Below are positions 23,129 to 34,318 of a stretch of 64,000 nt of DNA, piece after piece. Every line of letters begins with the position of its first letter. The first letter of the stretch is position 1. This stretch comes from Pholiota molesta. Lineage: Eukaryota; Basidiomycota; Agaricomycetes; Agaricales; Strophariaceae. The notes under the pieces were generated by a model. The model was not told where the DNA came from, searched no databases, and saw only the letters and a list, made by a program, of their open reading frames with translations. The stretch spans positions 1,178,001-1,242,000 of the forward strand of contig JACGCK010000004.1 of the NCBI GenBank assembly GCA_014925825.1, given 5' to 3'. Both the position numbers and the translations under genes were made by a program.

Positions 23129-24348
23129 CACCTGTAGACGCTAGTATTATACATGAGCCCATGGTAGTTACCTAGTAGCAGTGATAAACCCTCACCGGGA
23201 GTTACCTAGAGGGGTTTTTGAGCGACGGGATTGGCTAGTGCTGTAGGGGGAGGTGGGAGGGGCTGCAGGTCACATGTGGGTGAGCGGGTGATGTCGTTTA
23301 GTGCCGAGGATGCCGTGGGGGTGGCGGGGTGGGTACGGATGGGTAGAGCGCCGTGGATGGGGGCGGGGGCGGGGCGCACGCTCGGGGCAGCAGCCTAACA
23401 CATATAAACAACGCAGGATTTGATGCTCGGGGGGCCGCGCTCGCTGTAGGGCGGCGACGGGGGCGATTTGGGGCGGGAAAAAAAGGCGGGATGTACATAA
23501 ATAATCTACGGACCTAATGCACCTGTCTCCGCGCTTCGGGGACGGCGGGAAGGGGTGGATTCGGCGGGGGGCTTATGGATGACGTGCTATATTTAGCGGG
23601 GCAATATCTAATTTTAGATTTCTTATACCTAGCGCGAGCGCCTGCTCGCGTTTTCCCTCGTTTTTCTGGTTTTCCCTTAATTTTATTGAATAGATGTTAT
23701 TTATTTCATTAACTTGTTATAATACTACATTGAATATACTAAATATAAGAGAAAGAAGAGAGATGAGCGGAGAGAGGACGAGCAAATGCTCGTCCTCTGC
23801 TGCCCCCATCCGTGCTGCCGCCCTCACCGTCCGTTGCCCCCACCGTCCATCGCCATCGCCATCTGGTCCGTCGTGGTCGCAGCAGGTCGCCCTCGTCGTC
23901 CCTCGTTTGCCGAAGTTCTTGCTCACTTGGCCGTCGTTCCCCGTCTTTCGTGCTCGCTGGCCGGCCGTTCGTTCTGCTGGCTGCGCCTCCGTCGTGCTGG
24001 CTGCCCGTCCGTAGTACTCAGTGCCGCTGTTCGTGCTGGCTGGCCGTGTTTCGTGCTCGCTGCCCATCCGCCGTGCTCGCTGGCTCGCCATCCGTGGGGC
24101 TCGTTGCCCGTCTGTGGCGCTCACTGGCCGTGTTTCGTGCTCACTGGCAGCCGTGCGTGTTGGCTGGCCGTCCGCCGTGCGCGTCGACGGTGGATGTCGA
24201 TGGCGGTGTGCGTATGTGAAGCGCGGGTGACGGGGTAGACACGGAGCCGGCCTACGTCGCTCGTGGGAGACGAGGGGCATATGAGGGTGTGGTTGGGAGG
24301 GTGGATGGTGGAAGGAAGGCGGCTGGTGGAAGGAGGACGGCTCAGCCA
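23129..24348. repeat. Left inverted arm of element X, outer part
   Basis: It starts CACCTGTAGACGCTAG and mirrors the right end at 51590-53235. The shared order, read inward, is a GC-rich block (23129-23600), an AT-rich spacer with the hairpin GAGCAAATGCTC (about 23785), a minisatellite (23790-24230) and a GGTGGAAGG-rich tail. Element Z1 interrupts this arm at 24349, and the arm resumes at 37597. Confidence 0.75.
23790..24230 (-). repeat. Minisatellite in the left X arm
   Basis: Degenerate 16-21 bp units on the minus strand follow the pattern GCGAGCACGAACGGCGGCCA. Open frames over it in all phases are by-products of the repeat. Confidence 0.75.
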
Positions 24349-24832
24349 TAGACGCTATTTTCTTATATCAATCTGGGTAGTTACCCATTGGCCTTCATTG
24401 ATCACCACCGGTAGTTATCCAGAGGGTGTTTAGAGGCACATGATTGGCTGGGACTGTAGGGGGAGGCGGGAGGGGCTGTAGGTCACATGTGGGTGAGCGG
24501 GTGGTCTCGTTTAGTGCCGAGATTGCCGTGGGGGGTGGCGGGGTGGGCGCGGATGGGTGGGGCGCTGTGGCTGGGGGCGGGGGTGGGGTGCGCGCTTGGG
24601 GCTGCAGCCTAACACACGTAAACAACGCAGGATTTGATGCTCGGGGGGCCGCGCTCGCTGTAGGGCGGCGTCGGGGGCGTTTTGGAGCGGGAAAAAAAGG
24701 CGGTGTGTATATAAATAATATACACACCTAATGCACCCCTTTGCGCGCCTATGGGAGGGCGGGAAGGGGTGGATTCGGTGGGGGCTTATGGATGACGTTC
24801 GGGGTCAATTAAAGCAATTCTATTATTGGCGC
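24349..24832. repeat. Left terminal inverted repeat of Z1
   Basis: It pairs with 37113-37596 at near identity. GC-rich blocks with the same core also occur at 23129-23600, 39640-40087 and 52790-53235, but those have different outer 100 bases. Confidence 0.82.
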
Positions 24833-24962
24833 TAATTTAGGCTAAAGACGCCGTATGATGCAATGCATGTATTTATATCCTTAATCTTTTATCAGTACAA
24901 TCTGATAACCGCCATTCCAAGATTATCCATCCATTCCAAAAGATTAATTTACAGGGTATGTA

Positions 24963-27900
24963 CTACTCATCCTCATCTAATAATTCATCCTCTTCAACAA
25001 CATTTCCATCGTCGTGGTTGCCTTCGCCCTCGTCATCTTCGTCGTCATCGTCCTCGTCCTCGTCATCGCCGCTCTCGGTATTCTGGGTGTTGGCATCATT
25101 CAGGGGGACTATCCACAGAGCTCGGAAGTGTCGCGCAAGTGATCTTTGGAGGGAGGCCTGGCTGGCCGCGTAAACAATCAATCCCTCCGTCAGCTCCTTG
25201 GACAGCCCGGTTCGCAGGCTTTGCCTCTCTAACCACCATGTGGCCTTCCATTCAAGGAACTCAAGCGTGCGGCGCATCTCCTCCTTCAGCAATAAAACCT
25301 CCTCGGTCGATCGATTCACCCGCGCACGACTCTTCGCCCACTCTGAGCGCAAAATGTCGTCGGTTGCGTCACTAGGGTCGTGCAAGCGCAAAGTCGTCCA
25401 TATCCATGAGAGTGTGCGTCTTGTCTCGCCTGTGCCATCCCGACGGTCGCGAATCTGAGGAAGAAGATCGATATCAGGCTGTGACTCGTCAACGTCCATG
25501 GTTTCGGATGCAGGTGCAGCATCCAGCTGATCATCCTCCAAAGTTCCCCGACGGCCGGTACGGGGGCGCAATCGGTTGGGGTCCTGGTAGGCACGAATGT
25601 CGTTGTCGGCCAATATCTTCAGCTCATTCTCCCAGTCGCCGTGGCCCGAAAGTGCAAGCTTGGCGTGCCTTGCCGCACGATATTTAACAGCGGCTGCCTT
25701 GGCCCGGCTGTGTACACGATCAATCACTGTTCTCGAGCGGGTTCCTTCCGTCTGCCCACGCACATTCTTGTTCTTGAAGAGCACCATCCGGCTCTTGATC
25801 TTGAGAATGTGGCGAATGCTTTCCAGCGCGTCATGGCACTGGGCGGTTCGTAACTGCTCCTCAATTTCGGACAGACCGGCAATGCAAACATGCGCACGGT
25901 GGGCGACGGGGATACTGGATGGCAGGCAGAGCTCGAAGTTTTCGGGGTGATGGGATGGGGAAGCGGCTGTGCCAGAGAATTCCGGGGTGGATGTGCGATA
26001 TTGGAGCAGACCAGGCATATATATGGCCTGCACCTGCTCCAGGATCGGAGTCGAGAGCGAAGGATGTTGCGTTGAACTGTGAGGCCGCCCTCTGCGACAG
26101 CAGTAGCGCTAGCCTTTGTATCTTGCGCCAGCTGTTGAATGCGCCGTCTGACGTAGCGGAAGAGAGTATGTCAGCAATGATGCAGTCTGTAATATAGAGA
26201 TAACGTACTGCATGTGTTCCAAATCCAACCCCATAACAATGAAGGCCGAGGCGCTGATTTCATGGAAAGAGACGCCGCCAGCAGCGAGGCGACTTTCCTC
26301 TTTGTTTGCGAGCTCCTTCTTGACCTTGGCCTCGGTGACGGCTAATAAGCTAGCATGAGTATTCCCGTAGCAGCAGAACGATATGGCGGTGCTTACTTTG
26401 GACCAATATCTGATAAGGGTTAGGTTTTGTCTTCGGGAATACCTCCGCCTCCCATTCAATGCATATTGCTTCCCACGTAGTAACCAGCTGTGGGTCTAGC
26501 GCCTGCGTAAGGCCACGGTGACCCTCCGTCTGAATATTGCGCTCCGCAACTGCAGCCTTGTACCTGCGCTTGAGAGTTCGCCCGAGACCTTGGTACTTCA
26601 GCCAGTTCCAGAAGCCGAAGTGGTCATCGTAGACGTCTTGGCATGAACCAGGCCCCTGGGTCTTGGTCGAATTGCCGAGGATGTTGTGCGAACTCCAAAC
26701 CCGCTCCGGCACTTCCAGATCCGACTTCCCAACGCCCTGGATGAAATTCAATGAAAAGCCCTCGTGATTCGCGGTGCCGTGCATAGGCTCATGCAGTTTA
26801 GGAATGGCGGGTATAAGCCTGGTGGTTGTCGGCACCCGCAGTTCCTGGGGCCAGTGTTCTCGCATACGATCGAAGAGGTTGACGAACCATTGACACGCGA
26901 TGTCATAGCTGATGAGGATGGCACAAAGCTGCGTCATTCGAATGGCAGAAGCAAAAACATAATCCATGTTGGCATATCTAAGTGCGCGAGTTAGTTCAAT
27001 AGATCCGACGACGCGCTGATATTACGCACCTTTCGCCTTTCTGCAATGTACCAACGCCGTTTGGCAGGATCATTTCTGACCTTCCGCACATCGCACCGCC
27101 CACGCCAGTATACCGCAGACCCCTTGAGAACTTGCTTTGTGCTTTCGCAAGTGCTTGAAGCCCTACGCAGGTACTAATCTGAAAACACACGCCAGTGAGG
27201 AGAAGTCGACACCAAAAGTTCGGGTGAAAAACGTACATCGTCTTCGCTCGCCCTACTCAGAACATATTGTTCATAAGGCTGACGTGGAACCATATACGCC
27301 CATCCAATACCTAGCCCGGGATCTTGCGACCAGTTGGAGACCAGTTGATTTTTGAGGCGAAAGTTCGCGTCCATGCACACAAACATCATGTAGAGGAACC
27401 TGTACGCGGTGAGCAGAACAGTTGTTTATAAAGAAATAGCTCCTTACTGCATATGTGGTGGGACGGAATCCCAGCCCTCGGGCAGATTCACTCCTGGGCG
27501 CGGGCAGGAGGGGCAAAGGACAGCGAGTTCTCCTGGAGCCGTTGCTGAAACCCCCGCCGGATCCTGTGCGCGCCCGCCCCACTTCAGCATCTTCAAATGC
27601 CGCCATTGCAAAGCCATGCGCATCAAGGCTTTATATCGACTCCTCGGCGGGTCAATCCCGGTATTGTCCGTCATCTTCTCCAGTGCCCGATAGAAGTCAT
27701 AGGTCGAAGACTTGGTTGTGAGGGCGAGCTTGTGCAGAAGATCGAGGAGTTCGAAGGATGCGCACGTCTTGACGGAACGCTGAGAAGCAGGATACAGTCC
27801 ACGGCGAAGGAGTTGGTGATGAGGAGGTATGGCCCGCGAACAGCCGCAATATTGGACGGCGACATCGTGGACTCCGTTCGTGTGCAGTACGAGCATTCGC

Positions 27901-28684
27901 GAGTGGCAGGCGATAGGACTTTCGCAAAACATGCTTCCGTGGTTCAACTGAATCTTCAGGCCTAATGATTTCAGCGACACATTCGTAAAAAATGACCCCT
28001 CCCAACACTGTAAATGCGTCAATTTAGTGATGGCAGGGGACAAAGGATTAAATGTGGAAATTACCTCTATGCGATGAAAGGGATGCACCCTATGCCGCTT
28101 TATACAGCAGGTTGAGCACACTAAATCGGCCAGGAAACACTGTCGACATCGGTACTGAGCAGGTCCTGGGTTATCAACTTTGCGGGCAATACAGTCGGGA
28201 CACGCTTTGGCGGTGCGGAAATCGGCGCGACCTGCCCATCGAAGTACTTCGTCAAGATAGTCCTGACGGTGGACGTCCCTCCAAATAACATGTGGACGTT
28301 TCTGACAAGATTTAGCGCAAGCGATGCGGGCAAATAATATTGACTTACCGAAACTTTACTGCGAGATTTCTTTGATTCAGAGGTTATATCTGGAGGGGCA
28401 AAGTCCTGCATCACATCGCCCGCTACCACTTCATCATACCAGGCCCCATCGGCATCGAGTGCGAATTCGGGGTCGTCTGGAACACTCCAAGACGTCGCAG
28501 ATTCCCATCGAATATCGTGCTGCTGCACCGTCCGCTCCGGTTGGGCAGTCAGAGTGTGCTTTTCCAGGCGAGTTCGGCGTATTTTTCCTTCGCGCTCGTA
28601 TACAAGAGAGAAGTCATCGTCAAAAGGGATGGGATCGTGGTAAGCGCCCCCGCCTCGTTCGCGCTTGAGCCGCCCGTGGGACAT
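24963..28684 (-). pseudogene. KDZ (Kyakuja-Dileera-Zisupton) transposase of Z1, one-base frameshift
   Basis: About nine exons are read on the minus strand. The first runs 28349-28684. The second (28065-28301) encodes a CxC2-type cysteine cluster: CPDC, YRCRQC, CSTCC, then HRVHPFHRIE. The catalytic core follows, with MDANFRLKNQ near 27372, SYDIACQW near 26900 and VPERVWSSHN near 26690 as the likely three acidic positions. It would cut and paste the element. The C-terminus is strongly acidic. At about 26040 the frame breaks: the sequence CCTGGAGCAGG needs one more G to continue into the conserved VQAIYMPG motif, and no intron explains it. All other exon joints keep phase. It is recently inactivated, or the base is a sequencing error. 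Confidence 0.85.
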
Positions 28685-28868
28685 GAGGAATTCCAATGCA
28701 TGGCAAGGCTGCGAATGACCTCTGTTGATTGTTGGTTGATTGCGCTGTGGGAACGGTCACCGGTTACCGGTTACCGGTTACCAGTCACCCGGTCATGCCG
28801 CGCATGGTTGGACTCTGGGGAGTGGGCCTGCGGAGGGCCCCATCTTAATCACAGGCGCAAGCCTCTCG
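28685..28868. promoter_or_regulatory. Bidirectional promoter between transposase and TET gene
   Basis: Only 184 bp separate the two divergent start codons. The region contains a near-palindromic array of GGTTACC/GGTAACC units (28754-28795) that could bind a regulator or the transposase itself; that role is inferred. Confidence 0.45.
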
Positions 28869-30708
28869 ATGTCGACGTACGCCGCAGGTATTGGTAAGTT
28901 GGCTCCCATTCTTTTGCATCCCACATTCCTCTCGTCGATAGAGGGGAGCCGACGCCCAGGAATACTCGAGCCCGGGAATACACTGGCTTAGGCTCTCCCC
29001 TACACGGCGCGCCCCATATATGCTTTGACAGCCTGAGTCTCCTATGCTGACATCCTACATACTGCAGGGCCTCCAAAAATACCACCGCATTTCCCCACGT
29101 ATACTCGGAAAGTAAGCCTTTACGAATCAATATTCATGTTCATGCGATCGCTCATAATTTACACAGACGCGCTCTGGGCGGGACTTCGGAATATGGGATC
29201 AGCCATTTGTGACACCCAAGGCTCAGAATTTTGACCTGGAAGGCCTACTCAAGGCCAGTCTAAACCTTGAAGAATCCGTCTACCTCTCCGTCGATCCAGA
29301 TACTTTTGACCCCAATCCGCCTTCCTCGCCTGACCCAGCCCTGGATCAATCACCTCCAGCCTCTGTCACCCCTCCTCTCGCCGCATCGCCGCTACTCAAA
29401 CCCTCGCCTCGGCCTACCGACCAAGCTCCCATCCTTCCAAATGCCTCCTCCACCGGCCCACGGGCCAAAGAATCGGCGGCGAGGAAGGCTCGCAAAAAGG
29501 CCGACAGTCATGCCAATCGCCGGGAACGCCGTAAGGGCCAGCGAGCGCAAAATTTCGCGGCAGATACACGGGAGGCTGTCGTCGACAAGTACGTGAAGAA
29601 TGCCGCCCCTCTCGCTTCGGAAATGAAGGCGAAGGCCGCTAACGTGGCTTCGACTGCATATGTCGCCCTAGACGACCGCATACGCTCGCAGAAGGTTTAC
29701 CGACTGGAAGAATTGGAGGGGCCGATGGGGTTTAAACTCGTTGAGTGGGACGGAAGGCAAGTGCATTGCCTTCGCTTTTCCTACGGGTGTTTATTTGGAT
29801 ATAGGACCGCCACTCCCCTAGTTGATGTCAACGGCAAGGTCATCGGCGTCCTTGCTGGGTACCCCGGTTCCACCAGCGAATGGCTGAGGCTACAAGATGA
29901 AGCTTCGCATGCTCTTGAGGATGCGCGTCAGAGGTCCGCGATATCGAGCGCGGATGCAGTCCATCGGCGCGGCGCATTCAAGGTGCTGAAATGCGGTGTC
30001 TCCCACGGAGGCGGGCAAAGACAGCCAGGAAATCTCTTGAACAACTCGATCAACAGCCAGCTTGCGCAGGAGTTGAACGATTTGGAACCGTTCAAGCGCC
30101 TCGCCACCTTTGCCACTTGTAAGTACTCCTCTCCTTCCCTAATCTCCCATTTAACCAGGCTTTCAGCGGTCATGGCCGCCTGGGCGCCTAAGCTTTATGC
30201 GTACTACGTGGAGTGCCTTGGTGCTCTGCATGCGCACTATCCTTCCCTGCATCGCATATTCACCTCCAGTATTTTCTTGGCGTCCAGCTATAACCTGGGC
30301 CCTCGAACCGTTTGTTTCCGCCACACCGACTTCGCCAACCTTCCTTTCGGCTGGTGCGCCGTGACCGCACTAGGATTTTTCAATCCCAAAAAAGGCGGCC
30401 ACCTGGTACTTTGGGAGTGCGGACTCGTGATCGAATTTCCCCCTGGGTCGACCGTACTTCTACCCTCCGCCATCGTCTCGCACTGCAACCTGCCCATTTC
30501 CGAGTCCGAGCGTCGGTATTCATTTACTCAGTATACTGCTGGAGGATTATTTCGTTGGGTGGAGAATGATTTTCAAACAACCGTCAAGTATCGCGCCTCG
30601 CTTTCGGCCTCCGAGATCAGAGATTTGGATGATCGTAATAGCAATAGGTGGTCCTTTGGACTTTCTCTCCTGCCAGAACTGAAAGTGCCCTCCCCGTCGT
30701 CCATTTAG
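28869..30708 (+). CDS. TET/JBP-type 2-oxoglutarate/Fe(II) dioxygenase
   Basis: Family members oxidise 5-methylcytosine, or thymine in JBP, in DNA. Exons 28869-28893, 29068-29111, 29167-30118 and 30167-30708 give 520 residues. The first two exons and the 48 nt intron 30119-30166 are chosen because they keep phase and restore the motif SVMAAWAPKLYAYY. The double-stranded beta-helix is complete. The iron ligands H and D are in FRHTDFANLPFGW (CAC at 30322, GAC at 30328), the distal histidine is in SHCNLPI, and the 2-oxoglutarate arginine is in RRYSFTQY. GGHLVLWE and GLFRWV are further family motifs. The N-terminus is Pro/Ser-rich, then basic. It lies divergent to the KDZ transposase; association of TET/JBP genes with KDZ elements in mushrooms is known. 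No lesion was seen. Confidence 0.88.
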
Positions 30709-31357
30709 CGTAGCGTAACTTATCTTGATGTCATTAATACAAATACCACTTCTTTATGCTGGAATTATATCAGTCCATTAGGTGTGAGCAGAAATTCTCG
30801 GAGAAATGGGCTTAAGTGTCGTCCTGAGTAGCCCGTGGTGATTTACGGATCCCTACAAAACTCATGCTCATTTCATCTGGGGTTTTCTGCACGGAAGGGT
30901 GGAATAGCTTCATCTGGAGAGTTGGTTATTGAACCTTTATTCAATTTACAACGATCCAAGACTGAAGAGAATATATATACACAGGAAATACGTTACATGT
31001 AAGTAAATCTCTTCGCAAACCTCAAATCAACTGAGCGAAGAATAAGTGTCAAGGCAAATTCTAAGAACATTAGATTACTGGTTGCAAATTTGCCCCAATG
31101 ATAAGGACGATGGTCAGAAAGATTTATCCATGCTTAGTTGATACAATTTTGAGGCTCAATGCCCTCCACAACGTAGGCATCGAGTAGGCGTTGCACTCAA
31201 AATGGTGATCTTCGTATCGGCCGTATTGGGATACTTGACCAAATAGGTTGATAAATATCCATTTTAGGCAGTTGGGTGATGAAACATATGAGTAAAGCCT
31301 CCGGTTGTTCGCCCTCTTCCATCATCCACCACCAAGTCTTGACCAGGTCGCCGCAAT
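30709..31357. other. Intergenic within Z1
   Basis: It contains the 3' flank of the TET gene and the promoter of the small charged protein. No other feature was seen. Confidence 0.35.
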
Positions 31358-31859
31358 ATGACTGCTGAGAGGAACGAGTCACGGAGGATTCACTATGCAC
31401 AGTAAGTTTTGTCTGCTCCTATACGATGGCTATTGATATTGACTTATGATTGACTTATCATTGCATTAGAAACCTCGAAACCGAACGTGCAAAAGCACGT
31501 CTGCGTGCACGAATCCGACGGTACGATGTTCTACACGCTTCTTACATGTATGCCTATGTTATATGACTTCTTACTGTTTACTATTAAGGTCTAGCCAGTT
31601 GCCCAAAAGCACAGACGACGAAGAACGTCGCAAACAACTCCATCGCGAAGCCCAAGCTCGCTACAGAGAAGCGAATCGAATGAGGCTGAAAATGGAGTCG
31701 TGGCAGTATCGGTAAGTATCACGAGTACACCACCGTTATGCTAAGATACTCAAAGATGCTTTCAGCCGGAACAAAAAACTTGCGACGCAAAGAGCGATGG
31801 AAGAGGAGGAATTCTTACAATTAATGGCACAGGAGCATGAGTTGGAACCTGAGGCATAA
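31358..31859 (+). CDS. Small charged coiled-coil protein in Z1
   Basis: Four exons (31358-31401, 31470-31520, 31589-31711, 31766-31859) join in frame to a 103-residue protein. Individual exons are too short to stand out as long open frames. Arg, Lys and Glu are very frequent (EAQARYREANRMRLKMESW), as in a long helix or coiled coil. The protein ends in an acidic stretch. All three introns have clean GT-AG ends and phase is conserved throughout. It lies between the TET gene and the RNase-H1-N gene and has no counterpart in Z2. It may bind nucleic acid or a partner protein; the function is unknown. Confidence 0.68.
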
Positions 31860-32322
31860 TAGCGTAATAGTGTTTCGTGTTCGGTAACTTCAATTTAATT
31901 CTCTGTAAGGCTGTATCTGCGTCGCAAAATGGTTCACTCTGGATTTTGGGTTCTGCATTTTTGGTGGTGTGCGGAATGAATTTATTAGCTAACCACAAGA
32001 CAGAATTGAGTTCACGGGATTTTTTGTTTTGAACTTTATCTCGTTGTTACTTTACGGCCAGATAAGCATCATATTCATTTGAATATAACAGGCTAGTAAC
32101 AAACAATTGAATATCATACGGAAACAGTACGGTATCCAAAAAAAAGTCTGTTGATACATAGGGCAAGGCATGGTATAGGACGGCATAGAGTGTAGGAAGG
32201 CGTAACGAGACGGCATAGGGCATAGGGTAACGGCATAGGGCATAGGAAGATTACATAGACATAGACATAAGGCGATACATATTCTAGAAATGGACGGAGC
32301 GGAGAAGTAGATCCATAGACAT
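31860..32322. other. Convergent intergenic region in Z1
   Basis: It holds the 3' flanks of two convergent genes. A short run of GGCATAGGGCATAGG-like repeats lies at 32160-32265. Nothing else was seen. Confidence 0.4.
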
Positions 32323-33916
32323 CTAGCCACGCTGGTGATCAATGATTGACTGCTTGAGGACTTCGTCGAGCTCAGCCAGCTCGGCCAACTCAACATCATC
32401 GAATTCGTAGCAGGGATATCCATCCTTGATATCCGCGTCGGCGCCATCCTGGATATCTGCGTCGGCGCCATCCTGCATAACACTGTCCTCACCATCTGAC
32501 CCGTGCTCCGCAGTGACCGAAGAGGAACGCCGTCCGACATTGCTATTGTTGCGGTCAGGAGTGCGAAGGGCGGAAGTAGAAGCCCTAGAATTGCCGGCGA
32601 AAGGGTTGTTGATATGGGCCAGGAGTTCGTTCGGGAAGGGGGCGATGCTAAGTGTGGCATTTGTGGCAGGAACGACCGATGTAGTGGCCTCTGGGGTGAT
32701 GGGCTCCAGGGTTTTCTTGACGAGACGAGTAGCAGAAGAGGAGGGCGTAGACGCGAGCTTCGTGACGTTCCGAACCCGACGTTGACCAGGAGGAGTGACG
32801 GGGCGCTTGATAATGGGAACCGAAGGTGATCTAGATGACTGCGGTGGCGTACTGTGTTGAGGAGCGACTGGAGCCAATGAGCGGGTCTGATGAGCATGGC
32901 CCTGGCGGTTCGCCAGCAACGAGCCGCCAGTTCGAGAGGATGCCATCGGTGTGGCCTGCGTTACGACAGTGCTTCGGTTTTGCGGCGTTGATGATGCAGA
33001 ATGAACAAATATTGGATTAGCTTGCCTCCCGGGTGTAACTGGGGTGCGTGCGGCAGAAATAGACGGAGAGGCATTATGATTGGTGTGAGAAACAGAACCA
33101 GGTGTTGCAGGGGTGTGCTGGGCAGTAGGAGAAGAGGAGGCAACCGGGTCCGAGCCAGACATTGTGGACATGGGGCGGAATGGGGTGGGGCTGGCAGGCC
33201 CAGACATAGCACCGGCGTTGCGTCTCCTTTGCCTGCGGCCAACTTCGCGGCGAGGCACGATTTCGATCAGATCGTCCTCATACGACGCGCGATAGTAGGC
33301 AAGCGCCGCAGCCCACGAGGAGCACGATTTGACACACCCGCGACTGACTTGGGCGGCGTTCTGCGCGGCAGACCTAGAAAAATCTTTAGCGTGATTTTTT
33401 GTTTCCAAGAACGACTCACCAGTCTCCAAATATCCCTGTGCGCCAGCCGACCGTGACCACGTACCACATATTTTTCATAGGCTCCGGAGGAGTGACCATT
33501 TCCTCCGGCGGAACGACTCTAACGGCTGAGTAATTGCCCACTTCATGGCCGTCCAGAGCTTGGCCGGGAGGAGTGGTATCATCGCCGGCTGGGGCGGCCT
33601 GCTGAACCTGAGGGGGGCCTGATAAGAGGCCCATCAAACTAGCCAAACCAGCTGGGACATAGCGGGCGCCGTCGTCATTAGCCGGGCCTACAGATCAAGT
33701 CAATTGAAAGGTGCAAGATGATGCGCAAACAAAAAACTTACGGGCGAGGAAAGGATCAAGGCCGACGCTATGGTGCCTTCCAATCGGCGAACCGGCTTGG
33801 CCGTCGTGGTGGGGAGAACCATATTCGGAGGGGGTCGAGAGGAAGAGACCGTCCGGGGGACTTTCTTGCTGAGAGAAATGGTCGAGAGGGGAGCGAGATT
33901 GGTTGAAATGAGCCAT
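32323..33916 (-). CDS. RNase H1 N-terminal (viroplasmin-like) domain protein of Z1
   Basis: Exons 33742-33916, 33420-33687 and 32323-33373 give 497 residues. A domain at about 137-190 reads MWYVVTVGWRTGIFGDW ... SSWAAALAYYR. This matches the small fold at the N-terminus of RNase H1, which binds RNA-DNA hybrids and double-stranded RNA. No RNase H catalytic domain follows; the rest is Ser/Thr/Pro-rich and likely disordered, with an acidic C-terminus containing a short tandem repeat (DGADADI). The gene starts 402 bp from the divergent partner gene at 34319, the same head-to-head layout as in Z2. A role in binding element RNA, hybrids or the transposition complex is inference. Confidence 0.75.
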
Positions 33917-34318
33917 GTAAATTGGTGCCCGTTTCTACATTCTAAGTCGGCTTTTATCTCAAACAGCTGCAGTGAGAAGACACCCACCATCATCCCTATT
34001 TGCCGATTTTCACGGCGGACGCCCAGCCATCATCCAACCGTTGCAGCGGGGTTGTCTTGCAGGGCACTGTCTCCAAAAAGAGGCAAACCATTGAATCGAG
34101 ATATCCACTCGATCTAGTTCGCAGCGAGCAAGTTCCGAGCAAATTCAACATGTCTAAATCAAGTGTCAAGATGCACACTTCGACCAAAAAAAAATCTTAC
34201 CACTGTACAGTATACTTTTATGCAGTCGTCAAATTTGGGGATCTGTTTCGAACGTATCAGTGAGTTAACATGTTCTGGATATTCGTCTTTTTGCATGGCA
34301 CTTACTTCGTTATAGGAA
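33917..34318. promoter_or_regulatory. Divergent promoter region in Z1
   Basis: This region lies between the start codons of the RNase-H1-N gene and the partner gene. A short frame at 34149-34260 does not splice in phase to the downstream gene and is probably leader sequence. Confidence 0.4.

Noticed and set aside
30119..30166. Continuous reading frame through the TET gene without this intron
   Set aside because: The frame happens to stay open, but splicing with GTAAGT and TTTCAG ends restores a conserved family motif; the unspliced residues do not fit.
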